DNA of 33,619 nucleotides, taken from assembly GCA_028683555.1 (NCBI GenBank), contig JAQUHN010000022.1:1-33619 (forward strand), read 5' to 3'. The stretch's first letter is position 1; each line of letters starts with the position of its first letter. The stretch comes from Geobacteraceae bacterium. Lineage in GTDB: Bacteria; Desulfobacterota; Desulfuromonadia; Geobacterales; Geobacteraceae. Both the position numbers and the translations under genes were made by a program. The notes under the pieces are model-generated. The model did not search any database. It was not told the DNA's origin and saw only the letters and a list, made by a program, of their open reading frames with translations. Below are positions 1 through 7,619 of the stretch, in pieces.

Positions 1-559
1 GGTGCAGCTCAGGATCGTTGATAGAAACGAGCGGCAGATTTCGCCAGCTGACGATAACAAACTTGATTTTGGTGGTGGTATCCGTAATAACACAGTGCCG
101 TGTAACCTCACTTCCTGTTCCGGCCGTAGTATTAACAGCTACCAGAGGAATAGTTGCATTTGTAAGCTCTTCGATCCCGGCATAATCAATAAGTTTGCCC
201 GGATGAGTGGCGGCAATACCAATTCCCTTTGCACAGTCATGGGCACTACCCCCACCGACCGAAACAAGAATATCGCAATTGCCTTTTTTGTACGCCTCAA
301 AACCGGCCGCGACATCCGTGTCTCTCGGATTGGGATGAACGCCACCGAAAACTGCATAGTCGATACCTGAAGCTTTCAAACTAGCCAGCACCTTTTCGAC
401 CGGACCACCCGCCAACGTCTCCAGGAATGGATCACAGACTATCAGGGCCTTGGTACCACCAAGGATTTTGACTCTTTCACCTGTTACTTTGACTGTCCCT
501 GTTCCAATAAAGTTAACCGCCGGACACAAGAAATCCTTCCCAATATCCCATACGCCCAT
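1..559 (-). CDS. Iron-containing alcohol dehydrogenase, C-terminal part beyond window
   Basis: The first 186 residues of a group III (Fe-dependent) NAD(P)-alcohol dehydrogenase are visible; the gene runs off the left edge. Seen: an N-terminal Rossmann-like half with GGGSAHDCAKGIG (nucleotide binding) and NTTAGTGSEVTR, both signatures of the family, followed by INDPEL, where the first metal-binding Asp normally lies. The His ligands would be beyond the window. The start ATG at 559 has a strong AAAGGAGGA site 9-10 bases upstream. By memory its sequence style resembles the abundant ethanol dehydrogenases of Desulfovibrio more than the DhaT-like paralogue at 2382-3542. It is the last visible gene of a minus-strand operon, 211 bp after the aldehyde dehydrogenase gene. 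Expected role: reversible oxidation of a primary alcohol to its aldehyde in the cytoplasm. The substrate cannot be read from the sequence. Confidence 0.93.
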   Translation of the reverse strand, partial: MGVWDIGKDFLCPAVNFIGTGTVKVTGERVKILGGTKALIVCDPFLETLAGGPVEKVLASLKASGIDYAVFGGVHPNPRDTDVAAGFEAYKKGNCDILVSVGGGSAHDCAKGIGIAATHPGKLIDYAGIEELTNATIPLVAVNTTAGTGSEVTRHCVITDTTTKIKFVIVSWRNLPLVSINDPELH

Positions 560-619
560 TTGTAGTTCCTCCTTTGTTAGTATCGACCACAACAACTTTC
601 CGGTTTTCACCCGAACGCA

Positions 620-655
620 TTATTCTTCCACCTGCGGGCTATCACGATTATTCAT
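620..655 (-). CDS. Candidate 11-codon leader ORF before the second alcohol dehydrogenase
   Basis: In the 211-bp gap between the aldehyde dehydrogenase and the second alcohol dehydrogenase, an ATG at 655 follows a near-perfect AAGGAGGG site (661-668). It opens a frame of only 11 codons, MNNRDSPQVEE. Its TAA overlaps a second ATG (TAATG, 618-622). That second frame runs 35 codons, crosses the dehydrogenase start in another frame and ends about 50 bp inside it. This could be a translated leader or coupling peptide, a remnant of a lost gene, or chance. No homologue is recognised. The strong ribosome site is the only positive evidence. Confidence 0.28.
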   Translation of the reverse strand: MNNRDSPQVEE

Positions 656-770
656 TTCGACCCTCCTTATTTCCGGTTGCAGTCAGGCAGCAAAGACTGT
701 TCATTCCTATGTGCAATGCTTTCAGCAGATTGGACTATTCATTCTGCAGAACCGCCACTTCTATTCCTGA

Positions 771-2330
771 TTATTCTTTATTCAAGGTACCTTCCCAGGT
801 GCTGATCTTGGTCTGCTTGATATCTTCTTCGTCGAACCATCTGGTTGTCACGCATTTGGCTTCGGTAAAGAAGGCCGCACCATCCTTGCCAAGGCAGTGA
901 AGGTCGCCAAAGAAGGACTGCTTATGCCCGGCAAACGGGAAGTAGCCGATCGGAACCGGTATGCCGACGTTAACACCAACCATGCCGCCGTCGGTTCTCC
1001 GGACAAACTCTCGCGCGAAATAGCCGTTTTGGGTAAAAATGCTCGAACCGTTGGCAAACCTGTTGGCATTCATCAACTCGATACCTTCTTCGAAACTCTT
1101 GACCCGTTTAACACTGATGACCGGTCCGAAAATCTCGTCATCACCGCAAGACATGCCGGGCTTTACATGGTCAAGGATGGTGGGCCCGACATAATAACCC
1201 TGTTCGGAACCCTCCACCACGACGTCCCGTCCGTCCAGAACAAGCGTGGCACCCTCTTCCACACCTTTGGTGATGCAGTCGACGACGAATTTCTTCTGCC
1301 CCTCTGATACGAGCGGTCCCAGTTGTGATTCACTTTCATATGCGGGACCTATCACCAGTTCCTTGGCAAACTTGACCAGATACGCTATGAGTTCATCAGC
1401 GATCTCATCCTCCACCACGATGACGGGTAGCGCCATACAGCGTTGTCCGGCGCAGCCGAACGAAGAGTTAATGAGACCTCTGGCGGTTCTTTCCAGTGGT
1501 GTGTCTTTCAGGACCAGGGCATGATTCTTTGCTTCCGTGAGAGCCTGCACCCTCTTTCCGTGAGCCGCCGCAGTCGAGTAGATATGAAGTCCGACACTGG
1601 TAGAACCCACGTAGGAGATACCCCTGACATCCGGGTGTGCCATCAGCAGGTTGGCTTCCGTTCTGCTGCAGGTAACGAGGTTGACGACGCCCGCAGGCAA
1701 TCCCGCTTCTATCAGCAGTTCAAGCAGACGCATTGCTGTCTGGGGCACAAGGCTCGCGGCTTTCAGCACCATAGTGTTCCCGGTCGCAATGCACATCGGG
1801 ATCATCCAGCCAAAGGGAATCATGGCCGGGAAGTTATAGGGCGCAATTCCAGCGAATACTCCAAGTGGCTCCCGGTACATTACGGTGTCGTGCCCCCTTG
1901 AAACCTCCATCAGAGCATCACCCTGCATCAATACCGGAGCAGAGCAGGCAATCTCGGTGCCTTCAACGGCTTTCAGCACATCACCTTTTGCCTCACTCAG
2001 GCACTTACCCATTTCCGTTGCAAGCAAAACAGAAAGTTCATCAAGGTGCTGCTCTACCAGGGCTTTAAATCTAAAGAGAATCTGCGTTCTGACGGTAACC
2101 GGCTTCGCTGACCATCCGGGAAAAGCGGCTTTTGCAGCTGCAACAGCTTCATTAACCTCATCCACTGTGCAACAGGGAGTTTCAGCGATGATTTCACCTT
2201 TACTGGGATTGTAGATTGGCATGTATTTACTGGTTTTCGATACGCGCCACTCGTTATTGACACAGAAGGTAAGCTGCTTTATTTTCTGTTTTTGACTTTC
2301 CTTTTTCGGCTTTTGAACTGTTTCCATCAT
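771..2330 (-). CDS. mmsA: CoA-acylating (methyl)malonate-semialdehyde dehydrogenase family protein
   Basis: A 519-residue aldehyde dehydrogenase of the MmsA/IolA type. These enzymes oxidise malonate or methylmalonate semialdehyde, and often simple aldehydes such as propanal, to acyl-CoA with NAD. Seen: catalytic Cys298 in FGCAGQRCMA, the AKNH signature at 267-270 that separates this CoA-dependent branch from hydrolytic ALDHs, and APYNFPAMIP at 163-172. The usual Gly before AKNH is Glu here (EAKNH). The N-terminus has a Lys/Gln-rich extension of about 15 residues. Two ATGs are adjacent (2330 and 2327). The GGAG site lies 3 and 6 bases upstream of them, so the second may be the true start. It lies 51 bp after one Fe-alcohol dehydrogenase gene and before another, so it probably converts their aldehyde product to an acyl-CoA. 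The natural substrate is not determined. Confidence 0.92.
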   Translation of the reverse strand: MMETVQKPKKESQKQKIKQLTFCVNNEWRVSKTSKYMPIYNPSKGEIIAETPCCTVDEVNEAVAAAKAAFPGWSAKPVTVRTQILFRFKALVEQHLDELSVLLATEMGKCLSEAKGDVLKAVEGTEIACSAPVLMQGDALMEVSRGHDTVMYREPLGVFAGIAPYNFPAMIPFGWMIPMCIATGNTMVLKAASLVPQTAMRLLELLIEAGLPAGVVNLVTCSRTEANLLMAHPDVRGISYVGSTSVGLHIYSTAAAHGKRVQALTEAKNHALVLKDTPLERTARGLINSSFGCAGQRCMALPVIVVEDEIADELIAYLVKFAKELVIGPAYESESQLGPLVSEGQKKFVVDCITKGVEEGATLVLDGRDVVVEGSEQGYYVGPTILDHVKPGMSCGDDEIFGPVISVKRVKSFEEGIELMNANRFANGSSIFTQNGYFAREFVRRTDGGMVGVNVGIPVPIGYFPFAGHKQSFFGDLHCLGKDGAAFFTEAKCVTTRWFDEEDIKQTKISTWEGTLNKE

Positions 2331-2381
2331 TTTCTCCTTTTCAAGTTTTGACGTGTTAATTACCCTTTCTCATCGAGAAAG

Positions 2382-3542
2382 TTATAAAGCAGCATAGTAG
2401 AGCTCAATAATTTCATCTTTTGTGGCTTTACGGGGATTGTTGGCGGGACTCCCGCTTGCAATCGCGTCATCCGCCATTTTCGAGACCACCTCATCCAGTT
2501 TCTCCCGGGTTACGCCCAGTTTCGACAAGGAGGGAATCTGGAGTTTTTGAATCATATCCTTGACTTTTTCCGCACCCACTTGCGCTGCATCCATAACCGA
2601 CAAGCCTTTCACCTTCAGTCCCATTGCTTCGGCAACATCAGCGTATCGATCCGGTGCACCCATAAGAGAAAATTCCATGACAACGCCGAGAAGTGCCGCG
2701 TTCGATACGCCATGAGGAACATGGAAATTAGCGCCAATCGGCCGTGACATGCCATGCACCAGCGCCACGGAGGAATTGGAAAAAGAGATGCCGGCCTGCA
2801 ATGCTCCGAGCATGGTTTCGGACCGTGCCGTCAGGTTTTCCGGGTTTGCCCAGGCTTGGGGCAAAAAGGTGCTGATCTTCCTTATCGCAGAGAGTGCCAG
2901 TATATCGGTCAAAGGCTGGGCCTTGACCGACACATACGCCTCTATTGCGTGGGTCAATGCATCAAGGCCGGTCGCCGCGGTCAAACCGCGCGGCATTTTC
3001 AAGGTAAGCATAGGGTCAACCAGCGCAACACTGGGCAAAAGGTAGGGACTGCCGATCAGCATTTTCACATCCCGGGAGGTATCGGTGATGATGGTGACCA
3101 TCGTCGCCTCGCTGCCAGTGCCGGCCGTGGTGGGTATGGCAATAAATGGAGCACCGGGCTTGTTGATTTTATTGAAGCCCATGTAATCCTCTACCGAACC
3201 TTTATTGGTCGCCAACACCCTCACAGCCTTTGCAACATCGATCGGGCTGCCGCCGCCGCACGCTACCAGGATGTCACAATGTCCCTGCTGGAAAAGCTCA
3301 AAGCCCTCCTGAACATGTGCAATAGTCGGTTCCGAATTAACCCCATCGTAAATCACGGTTTCTATCCCAGCGTCTTTGAGTGAAGCGACCACGGGGTTAA
3401 TGGTACCGGTAGATGCCAAAACCTTGTCAGTTATCAAAAGCGCCTTTTTTGCACCAAGATTTTTCGCCTCGCCACCAGCCTGATTGACGGCGTTAACACC
3501 GAAATGAATCGTTCCAGGCACCCTAAATGATCTCGCATCCAT
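2382..3542 (-). CDS. Iron-containing alcohol dehydrogenase, DhaT/YiaY type
   Basis: A complete 386-residue Fe-dependent alcohol dehydrogenase, typical family length. Seen in order: a Rossmann-like half with GGGSPIDVAKAV; PTTAGTGSEAT; VALVDP with the first metal Asp; GLDALTHAIEAYV with the first metal His; HGMSRPIGANFHVPHG with the other two His ligands. All metal ligands are present. The start is ATG 3542, with AGGAG 10 bases upstream. An in-frame TTG seven codons earlier overlaps that ribosome site and is rejected. It lies 45 bp downstream of the FadR-type regulator gene and 51 bp upstream of the aldehyde dehydrogenase gene on the same strand. Family members act on 1,3-propanediol, ethanol, butanol or lactaldehyde, so the substrate remains open. 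Confidence 0.95.
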   Translation of the reverse strand: MDARSFRVPGTIHFGVNAVNQAGGEAKNLGAKKALLITDKVLASTGTINPVVASLKDAGIETVIYDGVNSEPTIAHVQEGFELFQQGHCDILVACGGGSPIDVAKAVRVLATNKGSVEDYMGFNKINKPGAPFIAIPTTAGTGSEATMVTIITDTSRDVKMLIGSPYLLPSVALVDPMLTLKMPRGLTAATGLDALTHAIEAYVSVKAQPLTDILALSAIRKISTFLPQAWANPENLTARSETMLGALQAGISFSNSSVALVHGMSRPIGANFHVPHGVSNAALLGVVMEFSLMGAPDRYADVAEAMGLKVKGLSVMDAAQVGAEKVKDMIQKLQIPSLSKLGVTREKLDEVVSKMADDAIASGSPANNPRKATKDEIIELYYAAL

Positions 3543-3587
3543 ATTTCTCTGCTCCTTTCTCAATTGTGCACCTATTAAATTGCATGG

Positions 3588-4316
3588 CTAACATACTAAT
3601 TCTTCATATTTTTTTGAGTAATTGGGCAAATCCTTCAGACCCGCTTCCACTTCAACTGTATGCATAAACATATCTTGAGCAGCAGCCTGTCCATCCCTTG
3701 ATTCTATCGCCGCCACTACACTTTCATGGGCAGCAAGCACCTTCTCGGAAAAATCCAAACCAGGCTTCATCTGCTGCTTAATGTCCGTGAGCAAGCTGTT
3801 GACAAAATCCAGAATCAGCACCATCACCGGATTGCCACTGGCCTTCGCCAACAGATCGTGGAAAGATACCTCTGCATTAATGGCTGGCTTTTTCCGCTTG
3901 AGACTTTTTCGGTATGCGTCATTCAGGGATTTCAGTTTCTCGATATCTTCCGTTCCTAGCCGCTCTGCAGCCAACCTCGCCAGGTATGGCTCAAAAACCT
4001 TCCTTACCTCGCAGAGGTTTTTTACCGACACGTTTTTGAAATAAAGGAAACTGGCAATCATGTCCCGCGTGTTGTCCATGTCTAACTCGCAGATTACTGC
4101 ACCGCCACCGGCGCCTTGACGAATCTCTATAAAGCCCATCGACTCCAGCGCACGCAATGCTTCGCGCAGGGTATGTTTGCTGACGCCAAACTGAACAAGC
4201 AGATCTTTTTCACTGGGAAGCCGGTGACCAGGCTGCAATTTTCCGGTGAGGATTGCATCACGGACTTGAGTGACTATTTGCGCAGTTAATTTATTGTTCT
4301 CTGTTGTAAGAAACAT
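3588..4316 (-). CDS. GntR-family (FadR subfamily) transcriptional regulator
   Basis: A 242-residue DNA-binding regulator. Seen: an N-terminal winged helix-turn-helix at about residues 8-75 (LPSEKDLLVQFGVSKHTLRE, then RALESMGFIEIRQGAGGG for the wing), followed by an all-helical FCD ligand-binding domain at about 90-225 with FHDLLAKASGNP. FadR-type regulators bind small carboxylates or acyl-CoA compounds and control the adjoining catabolic operon. Being the first gene of the alcohol/aldehyde dehydrogenase operon suggests it senses the substrate or an acyl-CoA product (inference). The start ATG 4316 has GGGAAGG 6 bases upstream. The upstream DNA is AT-rich (4370-4440), but I could not identify a convincing operator or promoter there. 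Confidence 0.94.
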   Translation of the reverse strand: MFLTTENNKLTAQIVTQVRDAILTGKLQPGHRLPSEKDLLVQFGVSKHTLREALRALESMGFIEIRQGAGGGAVICELDMDNTRDMIASFLYFKNVSVKNLCEVRKVFEPYLARLAAERLGTEDIEKLKSLNDAYRKSLKRKKPAINAEVSFHDLLAKASGNPVMVLILDFVNSLLTDIKQQMKPGLDFSEKVLAAHESVVAAIESRDGQAAAQDMFMHTVEVEAGLKDLPNYSKKYEELVC

Positions 4317-4558
4317 CGGAACCTTCCCAGGATCAGAGTCAACTTCTCCAGATCTCTTGCTACCAAAGAAACACCCTAATTTTATATATTTGTAATATTT
4401 GGGTATTTAATTTACACAAAAAAAACAGATCAATAGAACAATATCAGATCATCTTCTGGCACTACACTCAGCATCCTATCGTGCGCCACCGCACTTGTAT
4501 TTCGTATCCAATCCATATCCATTGTTTCTCTTGAGGTATACAGCAATCCGCTACCGTT

Positions 4559-4768
4559 CTACACCCTGATATCTCGCACATCTCTGATCTCATTAATTAT
4601 CGACTTGATAATTGTATCGATAGGGTCGGGGGTAACACCTTCCACATATGCTTGAAGGGTAAGATAGATCATATCCAATGTTTTTTCAGGTGCGGTTACT
4701 ATCGGTTTGCTTTTTCCGTTTGTTGGATTCAACAAATTATTTATCTCTTTAATATAGAGACCTAGCAT
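4559..4768 (-). CDS. Small hypothetical protein, doubtful
   Basis: A 69-codon frame in an otherwise gene-poor, AT-rich stretch. The product is helical and mixed in charge (TLDMIYLTLQAYVEGV, then a DPIDTIIKSIINEIRDVRD tail) with no Cys, no membrane segment and no known motif. A GGGGTGA sequence 4-6 bases before the ATG is an acceptable ribosome site. The composition looks protein-like, but nothing else supports it. It could be a real short gene upstream of the FadR-type regulator on the same strand, or a chance frame. Confidence 0.35.
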   Translation of the reverse strand: MLGLYIKEINNLLNPTNGKSKPIVTAPEKTLDMIYLTLQAYVEGVTPDPIDTIIKSIINEIRDVRDIRV

Positions 4769-5244
4769 AGTTCACCCCACTTCAAACGCCAGTGCCTTGA
4801 AGTAACACTAGAAAAAGCCACTACAACTTTGAACCTTGAAAAAACTCAAAACCTTCTCCTCTTTTTTGAAGCAATCAATAATTTCTGTTTTTTATAATAC
4901 GACTATTTTCAAGCTTGTCAAACTTTTTTTCATATATTTGGCTACTTTTTTACATAGCACTGTTTTAATTGACTTTTTGCAGATTATTTCTTACTTGCCA
5001 GCAACGTATCAATGTTTTTATCATATATTATATTTGGCTATTTATACATTGAGAAGAACAACCTTGACCACCTCGAACCATGGAAGTTTTTTCCAGCGAC
5101 AAAGTTGTGGCAAGGCTACCACTACGGGAACCTGCCGTGCCCGGATACGTATTTTTAAAATCTTGGCCTTACCGTGACGCAGTTGTCACATGCCGCGCAT
5201 AGAGTTGGACACAGGTAAGCTTCACATTCATAAAGGAGGAAGAA
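4769..5244. other. AT-rich intergenic stretch with a GC-rich island before the PstS-like gene
   Basis: About 475 bp without a convincing gene. From 4830 to 5060 it is strongly AT-rich with T-runs, which inflates a spurious plus-strand frame of Phe/Leu-rich content. From about 5064 to 5150 the composition turns GC-rich. Short pairings are possible there: TGGAA with TTCCA around 5088-5105, GTGG with CCAC, and CGGG with CCCG. This suggests a structured 5' leader for the gene at 5245. I could not fit it to any riboswitch consensus I know; it shares only fragments with the cyclic-dinucleotide GEMM-I fold. No convincing Pho box is visible. Confidence 0.4.
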
Positions 5245-6216
5245 ATGCTCAGAAAAGTACTAGGCATCGCAACTATCGTAGTGATCACAACCGCGGGTAT
5301 TGCATCTGCCGGAGCTCTCAAAGTGGATAAGGCACTGCAGAAGTACCAGGCAGTCGGTGGAGTATCAGGCAACATCAACAGTATCGGCTCTGACACGCTC
5401 AACAACCTGATGACCATGTGGGCCGAAGGTTTCCGCAAGAAGTATCCCAACGTAAACGTCCAGATCGAAGGCAAAGGCTCCAGCACCGCGCCTCCCGCCC
5501 TGGTGGCCGGCACTGCCCAGTTCGGCCCCATGTCGCGCGAGATGAAGAGCAGCGAGGTCGATGCCTTTGTCAAGAAGCACGGCTATCAGCCGACCAGGAT
5601 TGCCGTTGCCATCGACACCATCGCCATTTTCGTCAACAAGGACAACCCGCTGAAACAACTCTCCCTGGAAAAAGTCGACGCGATTTTTTCCAAGAACCGC
5701 AAACGGGGCTACGCCAGCGACATCACCACCTGGGGACAGCTCGGCGTGACCGGCAAGATGGCCGCCCAGCCCCTCAGTATTTACGGCCGCAATTCCGCTT
5801 CCGGCACCTACGGTTTCTTCAAGGAGCACGCCTTGGCCAAGGGTGACTATAAGGACACTGTCAAGGAACAACCCGGCTCCGCTTCGGTGGTTCAGGGCAT
5901 AACTAAGGACCTGAACGGCATCGGTTACTCCGGCATCGGCTACAAAACCTCAGGAGTCAAGGTTCTGGCTCTCTCCGAAAAAGAGGGACAGCCAGCTGTC
6001 GAGGCGACCTACGAGAACGCCCTCAGCAGCAAATATCCCCTGAGCCGTTTCCTCTATATTTATGTAGCCAAGGCGCCGGGAAAACCGCTTCCCAAGATGC
6101 AGGAAGAATTTCTCAAGTTCGTGCTCTCCAAGGAAGGTCAGGAAATCGTGATCAAGGACGGCTTCCTTCCTCTGACTGCGAAAATGTCAAACAAAAGCAT
6201 TTCCGAACTCAAGTAG
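5245..6216 (+). CDS. PstS-like periplasmic phosphate-binding protein
   Basis: A 323-residue substrate-binding protein of the phosphate ABC transporter (PstS) family. Seen: a signal peptide at residues 1-22 ending ASA; a GSDTL motif near the N-terminus of the mature protein; GKGSSTAPPALVAGTAQFGP; SREMKSSE; and GRNSASGTYGFFKEHAL, which corresponds to the second phosphate-binding loop. The length fits the family. An ideal AAAGGAGGAAGAA site precedes the ATG. It stands alone: no pstC, pstA, pstB, phoU or phoBR gene is present, and a terminator follows directly. Orphan PstS-like proteins may feed a distant Pst permease or act as phosphate scavengers or sensors. The ligand phosphate is inferred from the family, not shown. 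Confidence 0.9.
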   Translation: MLRKVLGIATIVVITTAGIASAGALKVDKALQKYQAVGGVSGNINSIGSDTLNNLMTMWAEGFRKKYPNVNVQIEGKGSSTAPPALVAGTAQFGPMSREMKSSEVDAFVKKHGYQPTRIAVAIDTIAIFVNKDNPLKQLSLEKVDAIFSKNRKRGYASDITTWGQLGVTGKMAAQPLSIYGRNSASGTYGFFKEHALAKGDYKDTVKEQPGSASVVQGITKDLNGIGYSGIGYKTSGVKVLALSEKEGQPAVEATYENALSSKYPLSRFLYIYVAKAPGKPLPKMQEEFLKFVLSKEGQEIVIKDGFLPLTAKMSNKSISELK

Positions 6217-6245
6217 TATCCAGGTCACTTTTGTCCTTCTCAAGA

Positions 6246-6281
6246 ACGGCCGGCACCCCCCCGGCCGTACTTACTTTTTCC
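6246..6281 (+). terminator. Intrinsic terminator of the PstS-like gene
   Basis: A perfect 8-bp stem, ACGGCCGG (6246-6253) with CCGGCCGT (6261-6268), a 7-base C-rich loop, and then a T-rich tail ending TTTTT. It lies 30 bp after the stop codon and separates the PstS-like gene from the hydrolase operon. Confidence 0.85.
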
Positions 6282-6403
6282 AACACGAACCAACCTCTCC
6301 CCGACATTCTTCAGGACGGCACTGCTTCTGTTTTCCTCACGTACCAAACAGGATAATTACTTTCGGCCAGAATAGTAACCTTGAATCCCAAACCTCACCC
6401 TCT

Positions 6404-6423
6404 AACCCTGAACCCTGAACCTG
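6404..6423. repeat. Short tandem AACCCTG repeat
   Basis: Two perfect copies and one copy missing a C (AACCCTG AACCCTG AACCTG) in the gap between the PstS terminator and the hydrolase gene, preceded by related CCTCACCCTCTAA sequence. This is low-complexity intergenic DNA with no function that I can assign. Confidence 0.6.
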
Positions 6424-6523
6424 ATATTTTCTTCTCTCAACCTACCCTTTTCCCTGCTGCAACAGAGGTGTAACGCTACCATGGGATAGTGGCGCAACCA
6501 CTAGTACGAGAGGAGTGAACGCC

Positions 6524-7606
6524 ATGGGCAGAAATACCGCACTTCCTGTTGTTACAAAGTCCCTTCAACGAAACCCGGCCATGCTCGCAGTTGCTTCGGC
6601 AGCCACCGGATTGATTCGCCAGATGAGCATCAAACCTCACCGGGCATCTTCCCGACACAGAGAACTGGAACTCAGGGAGAGGTGTTCCAGTTACCCTTCG
6701 GTTCGCTGCCAGATCTTCAGGGAAAGGGGCAACGGCGCAACCCCTACCATCATTATCGGCGGTTTCATTCCCGATTCGACGGAAGTGGTTGAATTTCAGC
6801 GCCCCATCCTCAGGACATACGGAGATATTTACTACATGAATTATCCCCGTACCGGCTTTGCAACCGAGATGTTCATGGCGCAACTGGCCGATCTTGTCGA
6901 AGAGATCAACAACCGGGGAGAGAAGCCGTTTCTCTTCAGCATCAGTTTCGGTTGCGGGCTTGCAGCACGGTTCCTGCGCGAAAAATTGTCATCGGGTTTG
7001 GCACTACGTGGTGTCGTGATGGTGAGTCCGGTCCTCTGCACCGAAGACCTGATTCGCCCTGCCGAGGATAAAAAAGGCGGGGTCAGACTGCTCGAGAGCA
7101 ATCTGCGCCGGATACTGAAGGCCGACAATGGCAAGGCAGAAGATATTACGCGACAGGTGGAGAGAGCTCGTCGCTGTTTCCAAAGCCTGTTTGAAGCTGG
7201 GGCCGAAAACCGGACCCTGTCAAGACGTCACCTTTCCATCCGCCGAAAAATCATGGAGGTGATTGCAAAGACCACATCACATGGCGCTTACGAGAGAGTT
7301 ATCGCACTGAAAGAGTTCCCCCTGCCCGACACTTCCGGCCAGATCTATAACGGTCCGACACTCTCTCTTCTCGCCGAAATGGAGGATAACATGTTGGTAC
7401 CCACCTCACCGAGCCTTGCGGCCCTGAGATGTCAGGAAACACACCGTTCACTCTTTCCCAACGGCATCGTCAGGAATGTCATATCCCACGACGCCGGAGA
7501 TGCCGTGGCCCATGCATCCCTGATTTTCCATCACCACTCATACAACCCCCTTGTCAAGGAGTGGTATGATCAAACATGCGAGCCGCAGCTGGTTGCAGCA
7601 ATCTGA
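6524..7606 (+). CDS. Alpha/beta-fold hydrolase, first gene of the GH3 operon
   Basis: A 360-residue protein with an alpha/beta hydrolase layout. Seen: PTIIIGGF (residues 74-81), a strand ending in an oxyanion-type GG; SISFGCG at 139-145, a nucleophile elbow with Ser141 in which the first Gly of the usual GxSxG is Ser; and a late AVAHASLIFHHHSYNPLV whose His is the likely triad partner. No signal peptide is seen; the first 30 residues are weakly hydrophobic. The start is ATG 6524, with GAGAGGAG 8 bases upstream; an in-frame GTG at 6515 lies within that site. The next gene, for a GH3 adenylating enzyme, starts 14 bp later or overlaps it, so the two are probably co-translated. It may release or transfer an acyl group made or used by the GH3 enzyme (inference). 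The substrate is unknown. Confidence 0.82.
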   Translation: MGRNTALPVVTKSLQRNPAMLAVASAATGLIRQMSIKPHRASSRHRELELRERCSSYPSVRCQIFRERGNGATPTIIIGGFIPDSTEVVEFQRPILRTYGDIYYMNYPRTGFATEMFMAQLADLVEEINNRGEKPFLFSISFGCGLAARFLREKLSSGLALRGVVMVSPVLCTEDLIRPAEDKKGGVRLLESNLRRILKADNGKAEDITRQVERARRCFQSLFEAGAENRTLSRRHLSIRRKIMEVIAKTTSHGAYERVIALKEFPLPDTSGQIYNGPTLSLLAEMEDNMLVPTSPSLAALRCQETHRSLFPNGIVRNVISHDAGDAVAHASLIFHHHSYNPLVKEWYDQTCEPQLVAAI

Positions 7607-7619
7607 TGTACTCATCATT

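Noticed and set aside
5064-5160. GEMM-I (cyclic dinucleotide) riboswitch
   Set aside because: Only short pieces resemble the consensus; the paired segments and the conserved GCAAAGC core are not in place, so it is listed only as an unresolved leader.
4836-5177. 113-codon plus-strand frame upstream of the PstS-like gene
   Set aside because: It starts with TTG, has no ribosome site, and its Phe/Leu/Tyr-rich content simply reflects AT-rich DNA; the last third changes character.
5160-5220. Pho box upstream of the PstS-like gene
   Set aside because: Only a single TTGTCAC-like half-site is present; no second copy at 11-bp spacing.
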